18,865 nt of DNA from Butyricicoccus sp. (GTDB taxonomy: Bacteria > Bacillota > Clostridia > Oscillospirales > Butyricicoccaceae), in the NCBI GenBank assembly GCA_020025755.1, contig JAHHRO010000038.1, positions 1 to 18,865 of the forward strand, written 5' to 3'. Below are positions 1-7,283 of the stretch, piece after piece. The translations under genes were made by a program, and so were the position numbers. Each line of letters begins with the position of its first letter. Position 1 is the first letter of the stretch. The notes below the pieces were generated by a model. It searched no databases and had not been told where the DNA came from. It saw only the letters and a program-made list of their open reading frames with translations.

Positions 1-79
1 TAGGGGGATTGGATTCCCCTAGAAAGGCTGTCGAAGTTTTTCGACAGCCTCAACCGAGGGCAAATGCCCTCGGTTTTTT
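1..79. terminator. Double-hairpin termination region after yebC
   Basis: Two perfect hairpins lie back to back. The first has 10-bp arms (25-34 and 41-50) with a 6-nt loop. The second has 7-bp arms (54-60 and 67-73) followed on the plus strand by six T (74-79). The T run suits a plus-strand gene ending just left of the window. On the minus strand the same hairpins sit 20-75 bases past the yebC stop and could end that transcript, though the T run there is short. A weaker TAGGGG/CCCCTA pair (1-6, 16-21) precedes them. The dual role is inferred. Confidence 0.75.
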
Positions 80-98
80 GATGGAACAAAGCTGAGGC

Positions 99-842
99 TT
101 AGCCCTCAAACTCATCCTCGTTTTCCCAGTTGTGCCAAACAGACTGTACATCATCGTTGTCCTCGAGATTGTCAAGCAGCTTACGCATCTTTTCCATCTC
201 CTCGGCAGCCTCCAGACGTACATAGTTCTGCGGAACCATCTCGACTTCCGCCTCAAGGAAGCTCAGACCCTTTGCCTCCAGTGCCTCACGGACGACACCA
301 AAATCAGCCGGAGTCGTGTAAACGGTAAAGGTCTCCTCGTCTGCCTGAAAATCCTCTGCGCCAGCGTCCAGCGCGAGCATCATGGTCTCATCCTCATCGA
401 GATCCTCACGCTCGATGATCATGACACCCTTCTGGTCAAACTGCCAGCCCACACAGCCGGTCGCACCCATGCCGGCACCATACTTGTCCAGCAGGTGACG
501 CACATCCGCCGCGGTACGGTTGCGGTTATCGGTCAGGGTCTCAACGATCACGGCAACACCGCCAACGCCATAGCCCTCATACTTGATTGCCTCATATTCT
601 ACGCTGCCATTGGCACCGGAATATTTATCGAGCATACGCTTGATGTTATCGTTTGGCATATTGTTTGCCTTTGCCTTCGCAACGACATCACGCAGACGGC
701 TGTTGATATCCGGATTCGGAGATCCGCCTTCCTTGATCGCGATCGCCATTTCACGACCGATCTTTGTGAAGATCTTTGCCTTCTTTGCGTCATTTGCGCC
801 CTTGCGCTTGGCAATATTATGCCACTTGGAATGTCCGGACAT
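99..842 (-). CDS. yebC: YebC/PmpR family protein (TACO1-type)
   Basis: The protein has 247 residues, the usual length for the family, and begins with the signature MSGHSKWHNIAKRKGA followed by DAKKAKIFTKIGREM. The middle GYGVGGVAVIVETLTDNRNRT stretch, split here as GYGVGGVAVIVE and TLTDNRNRT, and the acidic C-terminus are also typical. Members were long annotated as transcriptional regulators. More recent work on bacterial YebC and mitochondrial TACO1 points to a role on the ribosome, easing translation of proline-rich stretches. The start is fixed by AAAGGAG about 11 bases upstream. A TTGCAA-17-TAAAAT promoter (887-915) lies directly upstream and the gene appears monocistronic. Nothing looks broken. 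Which of the two roles applies here cannot be told from sequence. Confidence 0.96.
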   Translation of the reverse strand: MSGHSKWHNIAKRKGANDAKKAKIFTKIGREMAIAIKEGGSPNPDINSRLRDVVAKAKANNMPNDNIKRMLDKYSGANGSVEYEAIKYEGYGVGGVAVIVETLTDNRNRTAADVRHLLDKYGAGMGATGCVGWQFDQKGVMIIEREDLDEDETMMLALDAGAEDFQADEETFTVYTTPADFGVVREALEAKGLSFLEAEVEMVPQNYVRLEAAEEMEKMRKLLDNLEDNDDVQSVWHNWENEDEFEG

Positions 843-886
843 GTTCTATATTCTCCTTTTCCATATTGTTCGTGCTATCCTCTAGG

Positions 887-915
887 ATTTTATCAAATAT
901 TTTTCATTGTTGCAA
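887..915 (-). promoter_or_regulatory. Predicted yebC promoter
   Basis: On the minus strand TTGCAA (915-910) and TAAAAT (892-887) are separated by 17 bases and sit about 45 bases upstream of the yebC start. This is a good match to a vegetative sigma-A promoter. Confidence 0.6.
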
Positions 916-998
916 GGTCTGCCTCGAAAAATTTCCTGTATAACCTATCCCATGTGTGTTTATACTACACTCAGCACATCAAAAAGAGGTGATTTTCC

Positions 999-1106
999 AT
1001 GGCTAAGAATCCAAAGGCAACAAACAAAAAGTCCTCTCAAGAGGCACAGCAGCAGAAGTCCGATTCCTGTCAGAATCAGAACGATTCCATGAACAACTGC
1101 CGCTGA
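999..1106 (+). CDS. Small hydrophilic protein, 35 residues, Cys-containing
   Basis: ATG GCT AAG opens a 35-codon frame ending in TGA. An AGAGGTG Shine-Dalgarno sits about 8 bases upstream. The product starts MAKNPKATNKKSSQEAQQ and ends with an Asn/Gln-rich tail holding two cysteines (Cys24 and Cys34) and a final Asn-Cys-Arg. It is highly polar, with no signal peptide or membrane segment. It lies alone on the plus strand between yebC and mrnC, both on the minus strand. A TATACT hexamer at 961-966 could be a -10, but no clear -35 precedes it. I do not recognise a family. The evidence is the ribosome binding site, the start context and the coherent composition, so it may be missed by gene callers with a length cut-off. 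Confidence 0.55.
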   Translation: MAKNPKATNKKSSQEAQQQKSDSCQNQNDSMNNCR

Positions 1107-1123
1107 CCCTATGAGGGACGGAA

Positions 1124-1148
1124 CGGTATGCACAGAAAATGCAGACCG
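1124..1148 (+). terminator. Possible weak terminator of the small ORF
   Basis: Nine-base arms (1124-1132 and 1140-1148, one mismatch) enclose a 7-nt loop 17 bases after the small-ORF stop. The downstream stretch is pyrimidine-rich (CTCTCTTT) rather than a clean T run. It overlaps the region just past the convergent mrnC stop. This is only a candidate. Confidence 0.3.
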
Positions 1149-1160
1149 CTCCGGCTCTCT

Positions 1161-1583
1161 TTACTTATTCGGCAGCTCTGGCTGTGCCTGCACGATCAGA
1201 TCATAAAGCGCATTGATGCGCTCATACTGTCCCTTGAGATACAGCCAGCCAATCAGTGCTTCCAGCGCGGTTGCATACGCATATTCGGCTTTGGATGCCG
1301 CCTTGGGTACGCCATGCACCTTGGTGTTGCGTGCACGGCGGAATACATCCTGCTCTGCTTCTGTGAGCACGGGCAGAATGACCTGCGCTGCCGCATACTG
1401 CGCGGATGCACGCACCAGCGCGACGGTATGGCTATGCAGATTGCGTGCAGTTGTCAGACCGCCGCTGACCAATCGTCCACGGGTCAGCAGTTCATAGACA
1501 CAGTCTCCGATATGTGCAAGGCCCAGACTGGACAGCCGCCCAATGTCGGCATCATTCATCGTGACATGTAAATAATCCTGCAA
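1161..1583 (-). CDS. mrnC: Mini-ribonuclease III
   Basis: The 140-residue product is a lone RNase III catalytic domain without a dsRNA-binding domain, as in Mini-III of Bacillus, which matures 23S rRNA. Visible landmarks are the IGDCVYELL segment (residues 25-33, presumed catalytic Asp27), RRARNTKVHG (82-91), and YAYATALEALIGWLYL (101-116) with the conserved Glu108. The start is TTG at 1583: a GGGAGG lies 8 bases upstream, whereas the in-frame ATG at 1559 has no Shine-Dalgarno. It follows the rnf terminator by about 40 bases, so it needs its own promoter or read-through; I see only a poor TATCAT -10 candidate near 1601-1606. In other Clostridia mrnC tends to sit near cysS, which is not seen here. 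Confidence 0.9.
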   Translation of the reverse strand: MQDYLHVTMNDADIGRLSSLGLAHIGDCVYELLTRGRLVSGGLTTARNLHSHTVALVRASAQYAAAQVILPVLTEAEQDVFRRARNTKVHGVPKAASKAEYAYATALEALIGWLYLKGQYERINALYDLIVQAQPELPNK

Positions 1584-1591
1584 TCAAGGTT

Positions 1592-1597
1592 CCTCCC
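1592..1597 (-). promoter_or_regulatory. Ribosome binding site supporting the mrnC TTG start
   Basis: GGGAGG on the minus strand ends 8 bases before the TTG codon at 1583-1581. No comparable site precedes the alternative ATG 24 bases downstream, so this site decides the start. Confidence 0.7.
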
Positions 1598-1624
1598 TTG
1601 TATGATACTTTTGTTTTGATGAAG

Positions 1625-1651
1625 AAAAGGAGTCCGATTTGGACTCCTTTT
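1625..1651 (-). terminator. Terminator of the rnf operon
   Basis: Perfect 11-bp arms (1625-1635 and 1641-1651) with a 5-nt loop lie 29 bases past the rnfB stop. The minus-strand right arm ends in CTTTT followed by CTTC. The structure is nearly symmetric but there is no plus-strand gene before it, so it most likely ends rnfCDGEAB. Confidence 0.85.
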
Positions 1652-1679
1652 CGCTTTGCAGATTTTCGTGGTTTATGAG

Positions 1680-2591
1680 TTATTCACCCTTCGGCACTTC
1701 AGCGGCAGCAGCTTCTGCGGCTTTTGCCTGTGCAGCCGCCTTTGCCTTTTCCGCCTGTGCCTTCATCATTGCGTCGAACTTTTCCTTTTCCTCCTTGGTC
1801 GGGATCGGCTCGATCGCATTCTTCGGACAAGCCTTGGAACACATCTTACAGTTCTTACACTTGTCATAGTCGATGACGGCCACATTGTTCACCACATGGA
1901 TCGCATCGAACTTACAGGTCTTTTCGCACTTCATGCAGCCAATACATGCATTGGAGCAGACCTTCATCGCCTGTGCGCCCTTGTCCATGTTCTTACAGTT
2001 TACATGAACTTTCTTGGACTTCGGAACCAGATCGATGAGCTTCTTCGGGCAAGCAGCCACACACTTGCCGCAAGCCACACATTTTTCAGGATCAACAACG
2101 GCCTTTCCATCTACGATATGCAGCGCATCGAATGCACATTCTTTTACACAGGAGCCCAGACCCATGCAGCCAAATGCACATTCCTTCGGACCGTCTGCAA
2201 CGCGCATTGCGGCGGAACAGTCCTGCAGACCCTCATATTTTGCCTTATCGATCGCATTGCAGCCACCGTTACAGTGTACATGTGCGACCTTCGGCTCTGC
2301 GCTGTCCGCTTCGACGCCCATGACCTCAGCGATCTTTGCCGCTGCTGCCGCGCCGCCAACCGGACAGCCGTTTACCGGTGCCTTGCCCTCAACGATCGCA
2401 GCCGCCAAGCCGTCGCAGCCCGGAAAGCCGCAGCCGCCGCAGTTTGCGCCCGGCAGACAATCACGCACCAGCGGAATGCGCTCATCGACCTCAACAGCGA
2501 ACACCTTCGCTGCGATGCCAAGCAGCAGCGCAAACACGACACCCATGATAAACAGCACGAGTACCGCGGAAACAATATTCATCATATCCAT
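1680..2591 (-). CDS. rnfB: Rnf complex subunit B, polyferredoxin
   Basis: This is the ferredoxin-interacting subunit of the ion-pumping ferredoxin:NAD+ oxidoreductase, anchored by one N-terminal helix (residues 5-30) with its clusters in the cytoplasm. The 303 residues contain the Fe-S domain with C51-x2-C54-x4-C59 and C76. A Cys-rich middle follows, then ferredoxin-type motifs at 138-152, 171-181, 216-226 and 245-255, the long Clostridium-type form. The last ~35 residues are Ala/Lys/Glu-rich and look helical, resembling the tail of RnfC. The start has GGGGG about 10 bases upstream; a second ATG two codons in is possible. It is the last gene of the operon, 20 bases after rnfA, and is followed by a strong terminator. 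Confidence 0.96.
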   Translation of the reverse strand: MDMMNIVSAVLVLFIMGVVFALLLGIAAKVFAVEVDERIPLVRDCLPGANCGGCGFPGCDGLAAAIVEGKAPVNGCPVGGAAAAAKIAEVMGVEADSAEPKVAHVHCNGGCNAIDKAKYEGLQDCSAAMRVADGPKECAFGCMGLGSCVKECAFDALHIVDGKAVVDPEKCVACGKCVAACPKKLIDLVPKSKKVHVNCKNMDKGAQAMKVCSNACIGCMKCEKTCKFDAIHVVNNVAVIDYDKCKNCKMCSKACPKNAIEPIPTKEEKEKFDAMMKAQAEKAKAAAQAKAAEAAAAEVPKGE

Positions 2592-2611
2592 TTTTTAATT
2601 TCCCCCTTGGT

Positions 2612-3226
2612 TTACCATGGTATCGAGAGACCAGAAAAGCCCATGAAGGACATCGCGAGCAGAGATGCCGCAACCAGCGCGATCGGGAATCCCTCAAAGC
2701 ACTTCGGGCACTTGGAGGTGACGTCCAGACGCTCACGGATGGAAGCGAACAGCACGATCGCAAGGGTAAAGCCCACACCAGCTGCAACACCATAAACGAC
2801 TGCACCGATGAAGGAGTACTCGCTGTCGATGTTGGTGATCGCTGCACCCAGAACAGCACAGTTTGTCGTGATGAGCGGCAGGAAGATGCCGAGCGCGGAG
2901 TACATTGCAGGCATTGCCTTCTTCATGAACATCTCAACGAACTGTACGAGGGTCGCGATAACCAGAATGAACGCTATCGTCTGCATGTATTCCAGATGCA
3001 GCGGCTTCAAAATGAAGTACCACACACACCACGAAACGGCAGATGCCAGTGCCATAACAAAGATAACAGCCATGCCCATGCCAACCGCCGTATCGGTCTT
3101 CTTGGATACGCCGAAGAATGAGCAGCAGCCAAGGAACTGTACCAGAATGTAGTTGTTGACCAGAATTGCCGCAATCGCAAGCGACAGGATATCTGTCAGT
3201 CCCATGGAAGCAGGTAAACTAAACAT
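2612..3226 (-). CDS. rnfA: Rnf complex integral membrane subunit A
   Basis: The 204-residue protein has six hydrophobic helices and the family signatures NNYILVQFLGCCSFFGVS (residues 24-41) and LPLITTNCAVLGA. RnfA and RnfE form a pseudo-symmetric pair of inverted subunits at the core of Rnf, with a bound [2Fe-2S] cluster between conserved Cys residues in the membrane; the Cys of each signature are present here. Its ATG directly abuts the rnfE stop (TAAATG), and AAGGAGGAC from the end of rnfE serves as ribosome binding site, so the two genes are translationally linked. An in-frame Met at residue 8 is a less likely start. Confidence 0.96.
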   Translation of the reverse strand: MFSLPASMGLTDILSLAIAAILVNNYILVQFLGCCSFFGVSKKTDTAVGMGMAVIFVMALASAVSWCVWYFILKPLHLEYMQTIAFILVIATLVQFVEMFMKKAMPAMYSALGIFLPLITTNCAVLGAAITNIDSEYSFIGAVVYGVAAGVGFTLAIVLFASIRERLDVTSKCPKCFEGFPIALVAASLLAMSFMGFSGLSIPW

Positions 3227-3847
3227 TTACTTGTCCTCCTTTTTTGACATAATCTTCTGAATTGCAGCGAGGATAAAGCCCATGACAAGGAAGCCGCCTG
3301 CCGGCAGAATCATCATGGTTGCGGCATTTTCAAACAACCCCGGGATTCGGATTCCCGTTTCACCAATGATACCAGCTGCAATTGTACCTGCGCCCAGCAG
3401 CTCACGGAAGAAGCCCATGAGTACCAGTGCAAAGGTAAAACCAAGACCCATGCAGACACCGTCCAGAGCGGAAGGCAGTACCTTGTTCTTAGAAGCATAT
3501 GCTTCTGCACGGCCAAGAATGATACAGTTTACAACGATCAGCGGCAGGAACAGTCCCAAAGATGCAGCCAGTGCTGGGATATAAGCATTCAGGAGCATCT
3601 GGATCAGTGTTACAAAGGTCGCAATGATCGAGATAAATGCTGCAATACGGATCTTATCGGGAATGAACTTGCGCAGCATCGAGATTACGATGTTGGAGCA
3701 GACCAGAACGACGGTTGCAGCAACACCCATACCGATCGCGTTTGACAGAGAAGTGGTCGTAGCCAGAGAAGGACACAAACCAATGGTCTGCATAAATACC
3801 GGATTGTCAAGAAGGACGCCGGCTTTCAAACGTTCGGAAAATTTCAT
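3227..3847 (-). CDS. rnfE: Rnf complex integral membrane subunit E
   Basis: The 206-residue hydrophobic protein begins MKFSERLKAGVLLDNPVF, with GLCPSLA (residues 23-29) carrying the conserved Cys and LPLIVVNCIILGRAEAYA the second. It pairs with RnfA across the membrane. AAGGAGGG precedes the ATG by about 9 bases, and 21 bases separate it from rnfG. Length and topology are typical, and the hydrophilic Lys/Glu end (SKKEDK) is cytoplasmic by family knowledge. Confidence 0.96.
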   Translation of the reverse strand: MKFSERLKAGVLLDNPVFMQTIGLCPSLATTTSLSNAIGMGVAATVVLVCSNIVISMLRKFIPDKIRIAAFISIIATFVTLIQMLLNAYIPALAASLGLFLPLIVVNCIILGRAEAYASKNKVLPSALDGVCMGLGFTFALVLMGFFRELLGAGTIAAGIIGETGIRIPGLFENAATMMILPAGGFLVMGFILAAIQKIMSKKEDK

Positions 3848-3868
3848 AATGTTTCGCCCTCCTTCTTA

Positions 3869-4477
3869 TCAGCCTAATGTTGCAACATAAGCCGCAGCGG
3901 TATTGACACCGTCGGTGACTGCACGAGAGGTGATGGTTGCACCCGTGATGGCATTGATCGTGCCGCCGTCCTTGCTTACCATCAGCTGTCCGTCAGCTGC
4001 TGCGCCCTGATACTGTGCAACCCATTCGGAATCGGTCTGTGCCTTTGCGCCAAGACCCGGGGTCTCCGCGTGGCCAGTGACCTTGATACCTGCAATCGTG
4101 GAATCAGTGCGAACACCCACAATGATCGTGAGTGCACCGCCGAAGCCCTTTGGATTGACCTGTACGCAGTAGCCTGCGTCCGCGCCATCCACGGTTGCCT
4201 TATAAACACCCGAGATCGCCGCCGCGGTACGACCAGCAGGCAGCTGGATACCAGCTGCTGCCACTTCTTCTGCGCTCAGCACGGTGTTCATATCTTCAAA
4301 TACTGCGTTTGGAATGAGTTCTTCCATCGCAGCGTTTCTGGTATTGATCTTGTTCTGCTCGATCAGCGGTGCTGTGACCTGATTGACCACGCCAAGAAGC
4401 AGCGCACATACGAAAGTGATGAGACCCAGAACAAGCATCAGGCGGCCAATGCCTTCGCCCTTTTTGGTTTCGCTCAT
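3869..4477 (-). CDS. rnfG: Rnf complex flavoprotein subunit G
   Basis: The 202-residue protein has a single N-terminal membrane helix (about residues 12-34) and an extracytoplasmic FMN-binding domain. The covalent FMN site is ITGATITS, with Thr181 as the predicted attachment residue for the ApbE flavin transferase. The ApbE recognition motif is usually D-x-x-[S/T]-G-A-T; here the first position is Asn175 (N-A-I-T-G-A-T), a conservative but notable change. The start is preceded by AAGGAGG encoded in the end of rnfD, two bases after the rnfD stop. No apbE is in the window. Confidence 0.95.
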   Translation of the reverse strand: MSETKKGEGIGRLMLVLGLITFVCALLLGVVNQVTAPLIEQNKINTRNAAMEELIPNAVFEDMNTVLSAEEVAAAGIQLPAGRTAAAISGVYKATVDGADAGYCVQVNPKGFGGALTIIVGVRTDSTIAGIKVTGHAETPGLGAKAQTDSEWVAQYQGAAADGQLMVSKDGGTINAITGATITSRAVTDGVNTAAAYVATLG

Positions 4478-4479
4478 GA

Positions 4480-5478
4480 TTACTTGCCCTCCTTCTTATC
4501 CAGCGCATAGCCGAACTTACGCGGATGGGTCTTCTTATCGATAAACCAAACCAGCGTGTTCATCAGCAGGATCGAATACGATACGCCCTCTGGCAGGCCG
4601 CCGAAGTAGCGGATAAATACCGTCAGCAGACCACAGCCAACACCGAAAATGATTTGACCCTTTGGTGTAACAGGGCTTGTTACATAGTCGGTTGCCATGA
4701 AGATCGCGCCCAGCATAAGACCGCCGGACAGGATCTGGCTCAGCATCCATGTAAAGCGTTCCTGACCACCCATCGGAAATGCAAAGGTCAGCACAGCAAC
4801 GGTCAAAATGTATGCAAGTGGGATGTTTATGGAAATGACCTTGCGGTAAACAAGGTATGCACCACCGATGAGGAGTGCAAGTGCAGAGGTCTCACCAATG
4901 ACGCCGCCCGTCTGACCGAGGAACAGATGCAGCGCGTCTGCCTCCGGCAGTGCGCCGCCCTTGAGGGAGGCAAGCGGGGTCGCGGTAGAGATCGCATCGG
5001 TTACGGTCACATTGCCAAACAGTGGGATCTCTGCCCCCGGACGGGTCCAAACGGTCATAAATGCCGGCCATGAAGCCATCATAAAGGCACGTCCAGCCAG
5101 TGCCGGGTTCATAAAGTTTTTGCCAATGCCGCCAAACAGCATCTTTACAACGATAATGGAAAATGCGCCGCCGATCACAGGCATCCAAATTGGTGCTGCA
5201 ACCGGAATATTGAATGCAAGCAGCATTCCGGTGACGACCGCCGAAAGGTCGCCGATGGTGCACGGCGCGTGTACGAGCTTATTATAAAGCCACTCAAAGA
5301 ATACACAGGAAATCACAGTTGCCACGGTGAGAACCAGCGCACGCCAGCCAAATGTGAGCACGGATACTGCCAATGCAGGCAGCAGCGCGAGACACACATC
5401 AGCCATCAGGCTTCTGGTATCATCAGATGCCTTGATATGCGGCGAGGAGGTGACAACGACTTTGCTCAGATCATACAT
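4480..5478 (-). CDS. rnfD: Rnf complex membrane flavoprotein subunit D
   Basis: The 332-residue multi-helix protein has the family signature GKNFMNPALAGRAF (residues 119-132). It also carries a full covalent-FMN motif, D161-A-I-S-T-A-T167-P-L, with Thr167 the predicted FMN attachment residue. RnfD carries electrons through the membrane and takes part in ion transport. The ribosome binding site is TAAGGAGG, about 9 bases before ATG; the TAA of that site lies 14 bases or fewer from the rnfC stop. Family length is typical and there are no interruptions. Confidence 0.96.
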   Translation of the reverse strand: MYDLSKVVVTSSPHIKASDDTRSLMADVCLALLPALAVSVLTFGWRALVLTVATVISCVFFEWLYNKLVHAPCTIGDLSAVVTGMLLAFNIPVAAPIWMPVIGGAFSIIVVKMLFGGIGKNFMNPALAGRAFMMASWPAFMTVWTRPGAEIPLFGNVTVTDAISTATPLASLKGGALPEADALHLFLGQTGGVIGETSALALLIGGAYLVYRKVISINIPLAYILTVAVLTFAFPMGGQERFTWMLSQILSGGLMLGAIFMATDYVTSPVTPKGQIIFGVGCGLLTVFIRYFGGLPEGVSYSILLMNTLVWFIDKKTHPRKFGYALDKKEGK

Positions 5479-5492
5479 CAGTTCCTACCTCC

Positions 5493-6905
5493 TTACTTTT
5501 TCTCTGGCTCAGCCGGTTTTTCAGCCTTTGCAGCGGCTTCCGCCTCTGCCTTTGCCTTTTCTGCGTCAGCCTTCGCCTTTTCTGCCATACGCTGCGCCTG
5601 GATCTTGCTCTTGGTCAGGCGGAACTGTGCCACAAGCGGGATACGCGCCGGACAGACATACGCACAGGAACCACATTCGATGCAGTCCATCGCGCCGCAG
5701 TTGAGACTTTCTTCCAGATCGTTTGCCCGACCATAAACATTCATATAGATCGGGAGCAGGTGCATCGGGCAAGCCTCGATACACTTACCGCAGCGGATAC
5801 ACTGCGGATCGGACACGCGCTTATCTTCGTCCTCGCAGAATGCAAGGAATGCGTTGGTACCCTTAAACACAGGAATATCCAGAGAGAACTGCGCAACACC
5901 CATCATCGGGCCACCCATCAGCAGCTTATTCGGTGCTGCCTTGAGCCCATCGCAGGCATCGATCAATTTTTCCACCGGTGTACCGATGCGAACTTCCAAA
6001 TTCTTCGGGTTTGCAACAGCAGAGCCGGAAACGGTTACGATACGGCGGACAACTGGCATACCGGTATGGAAGCGGCGATAGATCGCGCCTGCCGTATCTA
6101 CATTGAATACCGCACAGCCGGCGTCTGCAGGCAGCTTACCGGACGGCACTTCTCGGCCGGTACAAGCATTGATGAGCTGCTTTTCCGCACCCTGTGGGTA
6201 CTTGCACTTAAGCGGATACAGATGCAGACGCGGATCATCCTTGATGAGCTCCTCGATCTTTGCAAAGGTATCCTGCTTGTTGACTTCGATGCCAATGATA
6301 CCGCTGGCTGCGCCAATGATGTCACAGAGCATCTTGAGACCATTGACGACTTCCTCCGGACGCTCCAGAAGCAGGCGATGGTCACTTGTGATGTAAGGCT
6401 CACATTCTGCCGCGTTGATCAGAACGGTATCAACACAGCCGATCGCGCCCTTGATCTTGACATGTGTGGGGAATGTTGCGCCGCCATGGCCAACGATACC
6501 AGCCGAACGAATGGTCTCGATGCGCTCGTCATTCGACATCGCCTCAAAATCATACGGATGCACCGACTCATGCAGGCGGTCTTCTCCATCGTTTTCAATG
6601 ACGATGGACATGACCTTGCTGCCGTTCGGATGCAGCCGAGGCTCGACCGCGATGACCTTGCCGGAAACTGTCGCATGGACTGGTGCGCTGACGAATCCGC
6701 CAGCTTCCGCAATCATCTGGCCCATGTCAACAATGTCACCCTTTTTGACGATCGGCTTTGCCGGAGCACCGATGTGCATGGATACCGGCAGGATCACCTG
6801 CTCAGGGGTGGGCATCGCCTCGATCGGCTTGGTGTTTGTTGCGGCCTTATATCCGGGATCAGCATGTGTGCCCGGATGAATGCCGCCACGAAACGTGTAC
6901 ACCAT
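5493..6905 (-). CDS. rnfC: Rnf complex NADH-binding subunit C
   Basis: The 470-residue soluble subunit carries FMN and oxidises or reduces NAD(H) on the cytoplasmic face. A barrel-sandwich segment comes first (about residues 40-90), then the glycine-rich nucleotide loop GHGGATFP (139-146). Further on are AAECEPYITSDHRLL and two [4Fe-4S] motifs, C369-x2-C372-x2-C375-x3-C379 and C408-x2-C411-x2-C414-x3-C418. The final ~35 residues are Ala/Lys/Glu-rich (AEKAKADAEKAKAEAE), like the tail of RnfB. It is the first gene of the operon, with GGAGAGGTG upstream, and is preceded by a structured leader and a promoter at 7066-7095. Confidence 0.97.
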   Translation of the reverse strand: MVYTFRGGIHPGTHADPGYKAATNTKPIEAMPTPEQVILPVSMHIGAPAKPIVKKGDIVDMGQMIAEAGGFVSAPVHATVSGKVIAVEPRLHPNGSKVMSIVIENDGEDRLHESVHPYDFEAMSNDERIETIRSAGIVGHGGATFPTHVKIKGAIGCVDTVLINAAECEPYITSDHRLLLERPEEVVNGLKMLCDIIGAASGIIGIEVNKQDTFAKIEELIKDDPRLHLYPLKCKYPQGAEKQLINACTGREVPSGKLPADAGCAVFNVDTAGAIYRRFHTGMPVVRRIVTVSGSAVANPKNLEVRIGTPVEKLIDACDGLKAAPNKLLMGGPMMGVAQFSLDIPVFKGTNAFLAFCEDEDKRVSDPQCIRCGKCIEACPMHLLPIYMNVYGRANDLEESLNCGAMDCIECGSCAYVCPARIPLVAQFRLTKSKIQAQRMAEKAKADAEKAKAEAEAAAKAEKPAEPEKK

Positions 6906-6938
6906 TTAAGATTCACCTCTCCAAATATTTTGTGTACG

Positions 6939-7059
6939 AAAAACAGGTGCTCAGCAGCCGGAAATGCCGATCGGCCAGCCACCTGTTTCGTCTGCGTGTC
7001 ACTTGTCCTTCCCTGCCGCAGGCCGGATCGAACAAGCGTGATATTTCAAAAATATCACA
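6939..7059 (-). promoter_or_regulatory. Structured leader of the rnf operon, candidate attenuator
   Basis: From the predicted start near 7059 to rnfC there are about 154 untranslated bases. Three hairpins can be drawn on the minus strand. (1) A perfect 9-bp palindrome (7050-7058 with 7038-7046). (2) A 9-pair stem, 7030-7038 with 7000-7008 including two G-U pairs, enclosing a CCTG/CAGG hairpin (7012-7022). (3) A terminator-like hairpin with AAACAGGTG (6980-6988) pairing CACCTGTTT (6941-6949) and running into five T in total, plus an inner GCTGG/CCGGC helix. The order, small structured domain then terminator-like hairpin then ribosome binding site, resembles an attenuator or riboswitch. It matches no riboswitch class I know. 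Folding was done by eye. Confidence 0.45.
7038..7058. promoter_or_regulatory. Palindrome at the rnf transcription start
   Basis: GTGATATTT and AAATATCAC are perfect 9-bp arms around a 3-base centre, placed at about +1 to +22 of the predicted rnf transcript. It could be a repressor operator or a 5'-end hairpin in the RNA. The outer TTGTGAtAT half-site resembles a Rex half-site, but the spacing is about 7 bp too long for an 18-bp Rex box. Confidence 0.45.
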
Positions 7060-7065
7060 ACTTAA

Positions 7066-7095
7066 ATTATACTAATAAAGCACCACAAAAATCAA
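7066..7095 (-). promoter_or_regulatory. Predicted rnf operon promoter
   Basis: TTGATT (7095-7090) and a perfect TATAAT (7071-7066) are separated by 18 bases on the minus strand. This is the only strong promoter seen upstream of rnfC and predicts a start near 7059. Confidence 0.7.
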
Positions 7096-7242
7096 CCGTT
7101 TCAACCAAAAAACTTCAACAAAATAATGCAAGATTTTAATCAGGAGTCTGCAAAAAGTGATTTTCCGCAAAGCTGCGCGAGGATTTTATTGCAAAAAAAT
7201 CCGTATTTTCTTTATAAGAATAGAATTTGGCACAGAGGAAAT
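7096..7242. other. AT-rich intergenic stretch, nothing recognised
   Basis: This is the part of the 378-base gap between rnfC and the membrane-protein gene that is left after the rnf promoter and the 7243-7274 terminator. It is AT-rich, has no open frame with a ribosome binding site, and shows no repeat or palindrome I can support. Confidence 0.5.
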
Positions 7243-7274
7243 AAAAAAACGCCCCCTAGGTGGGAGCGTTTTTA
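7243..7274 (-). terminator. Terminator of the small membrane-protein gene
   Basis: AAAAACGC (7245-7252) pairs with GCGTTTTT (7266-7273), and an inner CCC/GGG follows one mismatch. On the minus strand a T run follows. It lies 10 bases past the stop at 7284. Confidence 0.85.
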
Positions 7275-7283
7275 TGCCAACTA

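Noticed and set aside
132..992. 286-codon open frame antisense to yebC
   Set aside because: The yebC frame has a complete family signature over the same bases; the antisense product has no recognisable features.
1656..2795. 379-codon open frame antisense to rnfB/rnfA
   Set aside because: Cys/His/Arg-rich shadow spanning two real genes and their spacer, with no start signal.
7038..7060. Rex operator at the rnf promoter
   Set aside because: Half-sites resemble Rex, but the 9-3-9 spacing is about 7 bp too long for the 18-bp box, so I keep it only as an unassigned palindrome.
5760..7139. 459-codon open frame antisense to rnfC
   Set aside because: A shadow of a well-supported RnfC gene; the product resembles no protein and runs through the rnf leader and promoter.
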